From positions 71,375-135,374 of the forward strand of contig NMRA01000662.1 in the NCBI GenBank assembly GCA_002633005.1: DNA of 64,000 bases, given 5' to 3'. This document shows positions 50,501 to 62,500 of the stretch, piece by piece; positions within the stretch are counted from its first letter, which is position 1; each line of letters starts with the position of its first letter. Under the pieces are notes generated by a model. The model made no database searches and was not told the origin of the DNA. It saw nothing but the letters and a program-made list of their open reading frames with translations. The position numbers were made by a program, and so were the translations under genes. This DNA comes from Phoronis australis (taxonomy: Eukaryota > Phoronida > Phoronidae).

Positions 50501-53500
50501 TTTGTAGCTATTATGCAGAACTTAGATACAGCAAAGCATCATTCTGGTACTGTATATTATTTATTTTAAAACAAATGGAAAAGTGAACTTCACCGTTCTG
50601 CCGTATTGTGTTCTAAATGGGTGAGATATTACCGTACGGATTTTTTATGTGTCATGTTGGTCAGATCACGTGACCTAGAGTCTGAAAAGATCTTTGTCCT
50701 TACAGTTGCTGTAACCGTTGCACGACGTGGGACTTTCTTCGAATGATGCACACTAATTTCTTGGGTATATACCAACGCATTGATTTATGGCAGTGCAATT
50801 AGCGTAAAAGGTTGTTTTTGACACGGATTTGAGTTGTTGCGTCACGGATTTATGCTGTTTGTGGCTCTTTGCCAGAGAGTATACTTCTGTTAGTTATTGA
50901 TGGGATTTGCACAGATTTTCATACTTGATATTCAGACCTGTAATTAATTATAATGGATAATCAGATATTAAGAGAATAGATTGATAGGCTGCATTGAGTA
51001 ACCTTGTGGCATGACTGGGATGATGGAGGAATGAAGGTGTTTTTAACCTCTGTCTAGTGTTTTAGATTCTGCTCGACATTATTTTTAATGAATCGAAACT
51101 TACCAACCACACTTTCGTTTTGTGGTATAGTTTTGGTTTAGAGTTTGTAAAGAAAACTCTTTGAGAACATAAATATCAATATCATGCATTGTCTCGTTTT
51201 CTCTTTATTCATACTATTTATATACACAATGTAAAAAATATCATATATGGCATTTAAGGTCGTTATTTTTATTGATTAATGTCATTATTATTACGATGAT
51301 TCACTTGTAGTATAAACTATAATGTCAATTATTATTGAAAAATTACCAGTGGTGAAACATGGTAAAAACTCCATTCAGTACTCTACTTCTCCCCACACCA
51401 GTGATACAGTGAAATTGTGAGCACAACAACAACATGTTATATATTGATTACAGTGTTCCCCACATCTGAAAATATTAACATGTCGCACGCGTAAAATCTG
51501 CAACAAACATGCCTGAACCGCGCAGCAGTCAACGTTCATCGTGGGCTAGTGTGTGCCTTGTTTTTACCCACGCACTTTAACAGTAATGCACAGTAATGTA
51601 AACAAATAACTGTTTGTTCAACTTTTTTATTTTTAAAATGTGGCAGTGAACTTATTTACAAACGTATCACAAAAACCATTCGTTTTGTCAATGACTTTGA
51701 ATTGCAAGTCTACATAGAATTGTTTGAAACAGTATGCGGAAATATTTTACTCAATACTTGCGATGTCAATGTCAAGTAAGTCCAAAAAGTCTAACATACA
51801 GGTAAACTTATCCCACGGAGCAGACAGTCCAAGTGAATTTTCTTTGTAAAGCCAGTCACATTTTTATATGTCTTAATAGCCGAGTCTATGTTTTCTCTAA
51901 GTCTAAGGAGTAATGTCTTGAACAGCATTCTTATAGTCAATACCCCGGCCCGCATTGTCTGTCCGAATTTATATTTTCTGAAGTTGCAGGGTTTGACGTT
52001 ATTAAAATCGCCAGGTTGCATTTTGCGACTTAGTCAAAATCCCAGGTCGCAGTTTCAAAATCCAGCTCGCATTCATATATGCCAGGTCGCAGAATTTTCT
52101 CACCATTTTAAGCACCTAAATAGATTGTTTAGATCATAAAGAAAATATTTAGATTATGCTCTTTCCTGCATTGTTAAATAAATTTCAGATCCCAAAATTG
52201 AGTTCGTTCATGCAGGTATGCCATTACTGTTCTTCATGACCGCCATTGAAGGGCGCTAGAGCTCAAGGCTAGTTGCCTACGTGAAAGTTGAATCAATGCA
52301 CTCTAAGTGACAAGTGCATTTGAGTAGCTAAGTTTGCGATGTGAAAACAGAGAACATGCTTGTTGAGAAAGTATCCGCGATTTTGCTAGGTCTGACCTGC
52401 TATATGGCTGTCATCGAAGTCGTTAAAGATCCGAACTAACTCCGAGTGCAAACTCCCTTTATTTTTTGTTCGCAGCCCAAGTTTTGCAACCTGACTCGAC
52501 GTTTGAAAAACATCTATAGAAAAAAATCTGTGAAATATGCCAGAATCGAATGACGTATATGGATGAGCGGGAACAATTCAGTGTAAATTTCACAACAAAT
52601 ACGGGACTTATGCTGATTACTTACTGTTGTGGAGAACACTGGATATTGACTGGATTGTTCAACACTTGCAAGTACGGTATTTCCACAATTTTCAGGATTG
52701 TCACCAACTCATTGTTCCAGCTGAGAACTATATATTTTCAAGTTCGAACAGGTGGTAAGAATGCCGATGTCGGATGTTGTCGGTTGGCAAAAATTTGGTC
52801 CACCGTTCATGGCACGGATATTTGCGATTTGTTGACTGAGCCTGGTAGTATCGCCACCATCCGGATCTGGACTATGTCATATCTGCGTCAGAGTCAATGT
52901 CAATATCTGAAACATCTCTCGGTTTTTAAAATAACTTTTTCGCACTTTTTTCCGTTTCAAGTGTACAAACCTGTCACTTTTCAATTGACGAAGGCATGAT
53001 TAGTTTCAAAGGCAGGTTACACTTTTGCCAATACACGCCAGCAAAGCCTACCAAATGGGGCATAAAGGTGTGGCGAATATGTGAGGCCGATACTGGCTAT
53101 TGTTGCAGTCTTGATATCTATACTGGCAAGAGTAAAGATGGCAGACGTCAACATGGATTAGGATATGATGTGGTGTGGAATTTGTCATCACCATTTCATA
53201 ATAAATTTTACAAACTGTATTTGATCGGTTTTTACATCTGGAATTGGTGAACACGTACATGTGTGACACTGTAGTGCAAAACCGGAAGGGATTCCCAGAG
53301 GCTATCAGAAAATCCTAACTAAAAACAATTGTGACGTTATCCAGTACCAAAAGAGAAACATGATTGCCACGACTGTGAGACAAGCGACAGTTATGCTTTC
53401 TGTCTACTAAATCTGTACCCGGAGTTGACAATGGCAAAGCTAAAGTTAACATAGACTACAACTGCTACATGGAAGGTGTAGATAAATTTGACCAACTGAT

Positions 53501-56500
53501 GTCATATTACCCTGTTGGAAGAGCAGGCACCAAGTGTAAGCGATACATGTTATGGTATAGACCTTGCCATTGTCAACTCCTGGATTCTGTTCACAAAATC
53601 AATCACAGATCAAGCACCACCCAAGAATTGTGCCCACATGATGTTTTGCGCTGATGTTGCCGACCAGTTGCGTGGAGACCATTCTTCCAAGAAATTTCGT
53701 GTTGGCAGGAAAGCCAAACATTCTGATCAGTCTTTCGTGAAAAGAGAACTTGAATGCTCATGAAGTAGCAAAAGTCGAAGGTCAAAAAAATTTGAAGAGA
53801 GTGTTCGATGAATCAGCACTAAACATCATCTGGACGCTTAGTTGAAACACCTATCATGACAGGAACTGCTCAGCCTGATTTAGTGAGGTGAAAATCGTTC
53901 GCAAAAATATTCAATTGCTTATTTTTAATAAGAAAATGAAATAACTCTTCAGCTTACCTGAGCTCGTTAAAACAGGTATCTCACCTGTGGGAATGGTTTT
54001 TACTATGATGTAAGTCTGCAGCTTGACTTGAACAATGATATAAACTTAATATATATGTGTAGTAACAAAGTTTAGCCATGTACGGTTTAGTGGTTGTTTC
54101 CTGAGTGTTACTAGTTTTCTGTTATCAAGGTTTAAGGTGCAATTATTTACTTTGTGAAATCTTTCATTATCAAGGTAAGAAAACAATAATTCACTTGACA
54201 TGACTTTGTAAGATGTTTGTGATGATAATGAAGTACATTTTATCATCAAAATAAAATAAACTCCTGATAAATTGGATCGTTTAGTTTTATTAACTCAAAA
54301 ATACAGATAATTTCGAATTTCACCTGTACTTACCCGTAAATAACAGCCACCGTGTCATTCATTTGCTCTGTCATCTTAAGTCACATTATGTTGGGATGCC
54401 ATGTTTCAAAAATGATAGCAATATCTCAAGTAGTGAAAAGTTATGACCACTGATGTGAACTAGGTTGAATTTCTTGTCTTTTAACTGGATTAATGTAAGC
54501 TCATTCTAGTGGCTACATGGCTGCAAATGTAGGCACACAAGGGTTGACCAATATCTCTGTTTGGTAATTAAGCTACTTGGCTGTTTTTGTATATTTGTAA
54601 AAGTCTTGGTCTGCAGCTTTTTAGTAAAAAAGCTCACTACAGAAGGCTGTTTTGTGAACTTAGATGTAAAAACCTTGGTCTACGTATTTTTTGTGAAAAA
54701 CTGTGTGTGGGGGGGGATTGCTGGTGAACGGTCACGGGGGATGGGGGGTGCGTTTTTGCAGTAATGGACACCCTGGAATATTGGGAACCCCATTATGGAC
54801 ACCCTGTTTTCAAAATCCTGGATAAAAGCCTGGTGCTAATACTGAAGATTTTGGCATATCTGCCTTGCAATAGGTGATTTTGAATCAAATGTATTGGGAT
54901 CGGGATGGAATATTATGACTAACATCATGTTTGTTTCTTCTTGTCTAACTTTGTTACTTACTCTGAAATGTGACTAGACCAAACTTTCCTTACCATTTAA
55001 TGAGCAGGGTTGTCTTCTGGGGGCTTGCGGTCCCCTGGTTAGCCACGTGGCATTTGATAAGGCACAAATCAAGCTAGGGCTTGGTATTTCCTTGTTGCTG
55101 GATGAGGTTTGTTTGGTCTAACTCTTGCATTTTTATGAATCAGTCCCAGTTATTTGTGTGTGCCAGTGGTGATTAGTGTTGGCCATCTGCCCCCTTTCAA
55201 ATGTCAGTTCTGATAGGTCAGCATAATACAGTAGCCATATTGGTGACCCTTTGTCTTGTGTCATCTATTGCGTGTGCTTGGGGCCATTTTGGCACGTGGC
55301 TTTGCACGTTGGTGGTGGTCTTTCAGTGTCTGTTCCCACATGCAATTCAGTGTACATTGGGTTCTGTGTTCAATAGAGTTCGTTTTTAAGGTTATTCAAA
55401 GTGAATGGTGTTGTGTCTCTTGGGCGAGCTAATGTCTTTATAAGCAAAGTGAGTGATGTCATGTCTTGTGGGCATTGAATGGTGTCATGTCTCTTGGGCA
55501 GTGAATGGTGTCTTGTCTCTTGGGCAGTGAATGGTGTCATGTCTCTTGGGCAGTGAATGGTGTTATTATGTCTCTTGGGCAGTGAATGGTGTCGTGTCTC
55601 GTGGGCAGTGAATGGTGTCATGTCTCTTTGGCAGTGAATGGTGTCATGTCTTTTGGGCAGTGAATGGTTTCATGTCTCTATAAACAATGAGGATACCAAA
55701 ATTGTCTAGGAAAGACTAGTGAAACAGTCTAACCTGTATCAATGCATTTATACAAGTGAGGCCTTGCATTCTTCATTTGTATGTTGATTTGATATTTCAG
55801 TGACAAAAAATTATTCTCCTTGTATGGCGACACTATGTAAATGTTGTGGTAATTTTCAACGTACTTCCTATTCACGTTGTCGCTATATGTTGTGTTTCTA
55901 AATAATTTGTCCTAGCAATCACAAACTTAAGATAAGGAATAAACGTGCAAGTTGCACTTTAAATACATAAACTATATTTGCTCATCCAAACAAATGCGAT
56001 TACAGTATTATCAGTGAACTACAATTGGTTTATACAGTAAAACGTCGCTAATTTCATACCAAAATAATTGCCAAAATTGTGGTAAAGGCCTACAACTCTA
56101 TAAAATATTCTAAGTTGGTTGCTATAGTAAATGGGCCTGGTATTCCCCGAATGTCATACTTCCATCATGCTTCTTTGGCTGAAACCGGCCACGTGTGATA
56201 AAGTTGATTAGAGTGGTCTGGTGCAATAACGACTTATCTCAGTTCATCTGAAATTAGGAAATTAATTCCTACCTGAGTAAGGAACTAGACGACACTGGTT
56301 TCATAACAGTAAATGACCTAAATCAAGATACAGAGAGCATGGGACCCCTTTGCAAAAGTTGGGGTTTCTTGAGACTGGTAGTCTGACCTCCCTCTTAATC
56401 TTAATTTAATAGCAGTCTTTCATCTTTCACTACTATAGTTGCGTTATCTCATTTCAGACCTCCAGCGTACGGAGAGTGACGCCAATGCATGGCCACCGTC

Positions 56501-59500
56501 ACGTGAAAACAAACCAATCAGTCTGATGGAGAGGTTGCGCAAGGAGTTTGGTGTGGATGCGGACGAGGATGAGACGGACAGTGGCGCCCCTGTTGTCAGT
56601 GAGTATTCATTGGTTGAGGCTGTGTTGAGATGGGAGTGGAAATAAAGCTGGTTGGGAATATTGATGTTCACTTTGTCCTTCAACTGTAGAAAGTCTCAGT
56701 CTAGAAGACTGGCTTGCATTTGGCAGGATGCTACCTTTAAACACTCTGATAATGAAAAATGGAAAAGTGTTATTTGCACATATTTTGTTGTGGCCTAGTG
56801 ATGGTTCTTCTTGGACACCTTTTTTCCATTCAGAACACTGGGGTTTCTATTCACTGTGTTAACCAAGTGGTTTGGCCAGTTTCCATTAATTCACTGACAT
56901 CTGTGCTTGCCACATGGTCAATAGCTAGACACAACAAGCTATGTTTAGGTCATGATACTTAATGAGCATTTCAGCTCAGGAAATGAGGAAAAATTGCATT
57001 CAGTTATTTCTTCAACAGACCCAAGTGGTTTTTCTTGGAGGATGACTTGGCCCCAAGTTGGATAGTGGGAATTATGTGTTAAGTTCAATTTCCAGTTAAC
57101 TGTGGAAATATTGGGCAATGTACTTCTAGTTCGTACACTTGGTCCTTAAGATAAGTCATGTTTCGCCTTGTCTGGATATTAGGAATAACGGAGCTCAAAG
57201 TTCAATGAGTCAAAATTAGTGGAATCATGATTGAAACATTTCCCTGGTAGTCTTGTTGTTTTTAGAGAACAGATGTATGTAAATGGTTTGCATTCTCTGG
57301 ATCTGTTTTGTTTTTTGGAAATACTTTGATTTGGCTTTTCTGTTTGTTTTGGCAAGCCAGTTAGTATTTAGAACCTTGCTGCAGGCAAGTTGACAGCATG
57401 AGTTCATGACTTGGCCTTTACCGTTACAGGTGTTATGAGATCACAGCGAACCCAACAGTCACCCTCTCCACCGCCCCCACCTCCCCCCTCGGAGACTCCC
57501 CCGCCCCCGCCCCCTCGCGTCAATTTCCTAGTCGAAGGTAGGTCTCTGTGCAGACCGCATGTTATGTCCAGCCTCCACTGTGTGCCTCGTGCTCACTGTT
57601 GTGCATGTTTAGTCTATAATGACAAGTGGTCTCCGCCTTGTAGTTCGTGTCATATCTTTAATTTCCCCATTTATTATTTTGGTTTATAAATGTTGTTTTA
57701 TTTTCCATTAACAAACTGGAATTTCCCATCTTTTCATGAGATGTATTACGTTCTAAAGAATAAGGACCACTTTGTTGTATTTTGCAGTTGCCTTATAGTT
57801 GGTCATCACACCTGGGGCGTTGTGCTTGTAATTATCTGTGTTGTCACCTGTGTGGCTCTCTTGTTGTCACTAGGTGGCTCTGTTGTTCACTGCTTCAACT
57901 GTTTCGTTGTACCCACAACCTTCTTACACACTCGACCTACACTGGGTATTATGTCCCACTTTTGATGACATCAGTGCATTCTATGGCATTGGTTCTGTTG
58001 TCTGACCTGTCCTTACAGTTGGTCTATACTGGTCTCAGTGCCCTTACAGATGGTCTGTACTGGTCTCAGTGCCCTTACAGTTGGTCTATACTGGTCTCAG
58101 TGCCTTTACAGATGGTCTGTACTGGTCTCAGTGCCCTTACAGATGGTCTGTACTGGTCTCGGTGTCCTTACAGCAGTTCTGTACTGGTCTCAGTGTTCTT
58201 ACAGTTGGTCTATACTGGTCCCAGTGTCTTTACAGTTGGTTTATACTGGTCTCAGTGCCCTTACAACAGGTTTATGCTGGTCCCAGTGTCTTCATAACTC
58301 CCACCAAGACACTTCCTCACCAGGATTGTTTGTCCACTTTTTACACAGTCTGCCAGCTCTCACTCCAGGAATGCCATTTATTACCTCGTTCCATTAGTGG
58401 TGTGGGGTAGCCTCCCCGCTCCAGCAGGCCTAATGAGCTGGCGCCACCAATGGTGCCATCACAACAGACTGGCGGTGTTCATCCGTCTTGAGTGGCATTG
58501 ACTCTTGTGTGACACCTGTGTGATGTTGTGCCAACATAGCACTCGGGGGCTCCTGTCTCCCCCTGCTTAACCCTTGACTTTGTGCTCTTGTTAATAGAAT
58601 GGAATTTCCGATTCAATGTGGACAATACTAGCAGCAATAATACCCTAGGGATTTTCCATAAATTGGACCACTTTGGTGTTGAAAGCTGTTCACTGTCCCC
58701 CTGCTAATCCTCAAAGTAGGATTCTTCTGGCCTTGGACAGGGATTGTGCACCGGTGAATGAATGCACTTGACAAACTGAAGTAGACTTGGCTTGATTTTT
58801 GGATGTCTATTTGTGCCACTAATCTGTTCATTCACCATCTCAGTTGTCACAGTTTTGCATGGAACTCGTGGCCTGTAATTCAGAACTAACACGCGTTTTC
58901 ACAAGTGTTTGAATTGTGATAATGTTGGTGGAATGCAGTTGGTTCTTAAATTGTAATGATGTTGTCCGTTGGAACTGTGTAGTTGTAATGTAAATGAATG
59001 TACTCTTACTAACGCTTGTCCACACCATGTTACAGTGTTCTCCACAGTACAAATTCCAAATTCGACACAAATTTCTAGAGTTCAATATCAGTAGTCAACA
59101 CTGTCTTTTCTCTAGTCTATAGCCTTAACATCTCCACTGGAGGTATTTATATATGTTTCAAAAATGTACACCGAACTGGTCAGGTGTGACCTACTTTGTG
59201 ACACTTTATAGGGCCTACACGTGAAAACCACGAATCGTACTCGAAGTGCCTATTCAGCTGACGACTGTCTCACAAATAAAAAAAATTGTTTTGTAAAAGC
59301 ATGTGGCCATGAAGCACGCGCCACATACCTGTCACTTGTCATGGCAGACATTAGTCTTCAGGAACTATCCATGAAACTACGGGTAGCATATCGGCAAGAA
59401 ATAAATTTCGGGCCCTAATTTCAGAAAGTTTCTAATGCCGTAAAAACTGTTGCGTTATTTTTAAGAGGAATTGTTTTAATCACTTTTTAATGTATTCATA

Positions 59501-62500
59501 ATTGGTGTTTTTAAAGTGAAATACCCGATAAAATGCCTTACTGATAGTGGACACCTCCGCCCCTGAATCTCCCGGAAAATAACTCGGACTGTCACACATC
59601 CAGTCACCGGTGACTCAAGGACATTCGGCCTTAGGTCCTACCGAGACAATTCTTCCACGTTTTAATAGTAGATGTGATCAGCAAGTGCTAAATAAAACGT
59701 GTTCTCGTGATACTGCTTGTGTTATTTCTTTAATTACAATGTACACCTAAATCGTTAGATTGCGTTAACTCTTGCAAATGAACGCTGATAACAAGCACGC
59801 ATTTGCTCATTCACACACACAGACAATCTTCCAAACAAAGGTCACATGACTACGACGTGTGTTCGTCTAGAGATTTTTCTCACGTTGCTGGGTACGATCT
59901 TGCGCAGATTTGAACTTATCTTGTTCTTAATACCAACTCCACAAGAACTTAAAAATCTTAGTAACGCTATTTGGAAAACTTAAGTGAGGATTTCAGGTAA
60001 TTTGTTGAGTCGAAACCTGTCGACGATCGCGAGGCAGTGGCGTATCGGCGAGTTTTTGCCCTGGGATTTCAGTGCAATTTTCTGTAAAATGATCGTAATT
60101 TAACAACGAATTTTAATAGTAATACACCACAGTTTTATAGAAAGTCTGTCATACATAGGCTACAGATACATCACATAGCGTAAATTTGATGAATCCCAGC
60201 TTCCGATTTCACCCGTTTTGGAGAGCAGGTTTCAACCGCCTTAGGTTACAATAAGCGCCTCTCCCCGAAACGAATGTTACTAAGCGCCCCGGGCGCCTTA
60301 TTACGCTGAGTACAGAACTGTTAACTGCCTCTTAGTAAAGTGAACTATGTTTACTGTTGGTAAAATCAGGCTCCGATTAGATGCTGAGGGCTGAAGTACC
60401 AAGCCAGCCTAGGTTTTAAACCTGCCGAGGCAATTTTTAACTTGTCGCGCTTTCCCCAAATTCGATGCGGCAAAATCCAAACTCGTTACCGCGTTGAGTC
60501 GAAACAGGTCGTGGAGAACACTGTGTCGTATACTATCTACTGAATAGTCATTTTAGTGGCTTGAATGTTTTTGTCATACAGTTGTTCCACTATGCTACTC
60601 CGTTGAGTTGGAATGTGTGTTAAAGCAGTATGTGCATGCTACTACGCCAAAGTAGTGTTAGTGTTATTGTTGTATTTCCTGCTGTCGAATCCGTTTGTAA
60701 CTTGGGAGTAGATGAATAAAAAAGACGCTCATCAGTTTGACCGATGTCCTGGCTTACCGTGTGAGAATATAAAGGTCGTGTTGTTAACAAGAAGGTCGTG
60801 TGTTATATTGTTACATTGTTGCGACAGGTTGTGATTCTGGGTTGTCTGGTTACACAGGTGGTATCTAGGCATCTACCACTTCAAATTTACTGCAATACTA
60901 TTATTTCAACTTGTTTGAACTGTTGTGTGATCTCTTCTGGACTCCATCACTCTCTCTCTACCTCCAGCTCCCTCTGTGGAGACGACAGCGTACCAGACCA
61001 ACATGGCTGTTCCACCTCCCCCCTCGTCCAAGATACCCAGTCTGCTGTCACTGCCTACGTTTACACCCCCTCCGTTCCAGTACAAGGGTAAGCATAACAG
61101 TAATCAATGAATAACTAAAAGCTGCTTTTCCCCTGTTGCACAAGCTGAAAAAACGAAAATCGAATTAGGCCGTTTACTCTCATAACATCACTCTCGTAAT
61201 ATTCCATTCTTGTGATAGGTTTCTATTTTCATTGCCAACAAGATCACCATGTGAACGCATTGCCTTTGACTCGAGTTGATAGCAGAAGTAGACTCTAGGA
61301 ATATTAAGAGATCGATTTTATGAGAGTAGAAGGCCAAATTTTATTTTTTGTTTTTTAGCCAGCTGAACAGGAAGAAGTTCAGCTTTAACCCCCTTGTGGA
61401 CATCTCTATGGTGGGTAGTTTTCACACAGTACGTGGTAATGCTGTTGTGTTTGTTAAACTGGCATTGTTTCCGCAAAGATATAGTTTATTGCTTGATTCA
61501 GAGGCAAGTCCCATGTTCTTGGAACTACAGTTGGAAAAGGTTTGTTAGAACTAATGATTTCTGATGACTAAAACCCACACATGGTGTTGTTAATCATTTG
61601 GTTGAAAGTACCTAAATGGAGCTTTGGAATTTTAAATTCTGTTGAATTGGCATTACATTTCTTACTTTGGTGAAGTCCAAAAGTTACAAGGACTTGCACA
61701 GTATAACTCAGACAGGTAAACAACCTAACTAATGTCATATTTGAGGTAGGGGTCAAGTTTTTGCAAAATGTAATACTTATTGAAAATTCAATTTTTAGTG
61801 TAGATGATGGTCATTTTAACACGAAAAGCAGACAAATAGTATTGATTTCGTGTTGTCAGCCACAAGCAACTCACACACGTATGATAGTACAAAGACCGCT
61901 GGTGGGCCAAGAATCTCAGTTCACTGGACTAACCCGTAGCCCAGACTCATAACAATCCCTAACAAATATGTGTGATGCACCTTGTACCGAGAAATAACCA
62001 CAGGCCACGCACTGTTCGCTACTCATCTACTTCTTACACAAGATGAAGTGCATGAACTATTGACCTATTGAGTGACGGCTTATCTGACCAATCAGAAGGC
62101 ATCATTCTTGACACACCTTCATTTCCAAGCCGCCATTTTACCTGACAACACATTGCCTGCTAAAACTTATTGTTTGTTTGTCGACATTGGGCAAGGGGGC
62201 GGACCTTGCGATAGGTCAATTAACAATATCGGCAATTCATTTTGATGAATCAGCTTGTTGTTTTATTAAAAGCAACAGAGAAGTGAGTTTTAGTTACATT
62301 TCTTCTGTCTTATTGGGATAGTAAAACACAAGAAGATACCATTCTACAAAATTAACTGTAATTTTGAACCTTGTTAACCAGTGGCACAGCGGAAAAGAGT
62401 ACATTTTGTCCGGGTAACATATTTGTGGTCTGTGAGCCGTGTTTTTTGGTGGATATGTGTTTTTGGTTGAGTGCGGGCATGAGTTCACAGACCCCTGAGT

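Larger units (their letters stand above)
45822..56457 (+). other. KMT2E-like intron 18 (10.6 kb)
   Basis: Largest intron of the gene. It holds a nested hAT-type MITE (47132-47659), a 70-bp tandem repeat (48165-48392), a 15-bp triplet (about 49200-49243), two CAGTGTTC-ended elements (49422-50059 and 51451-52641), a piggyBac relic (52960-53765) and a 26-bp minisatellite (55400-55675). The stretches 45822-47090, 50060-51450 and 53900-55390 show nothing I can name. Confidence 0.65.
57538..60967 (+). other. KMT2E-like intron 20
   Basis: Contains the 31-bp array (58012-58290) and the 1.49-kb CAGTGTTC-ended element (59033-60523). 58300-59030 shows nothing else. Confidence 0.6.

Noticed and set aside
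57782-58410. Three overlapping plus-strand ORFs (113-171 codons) with YWSQCPY-like repeats
   Set aside because: Product of a 31-bp tandem array with no stops in any plus frame; no start context, no family similarity, and intronic position.
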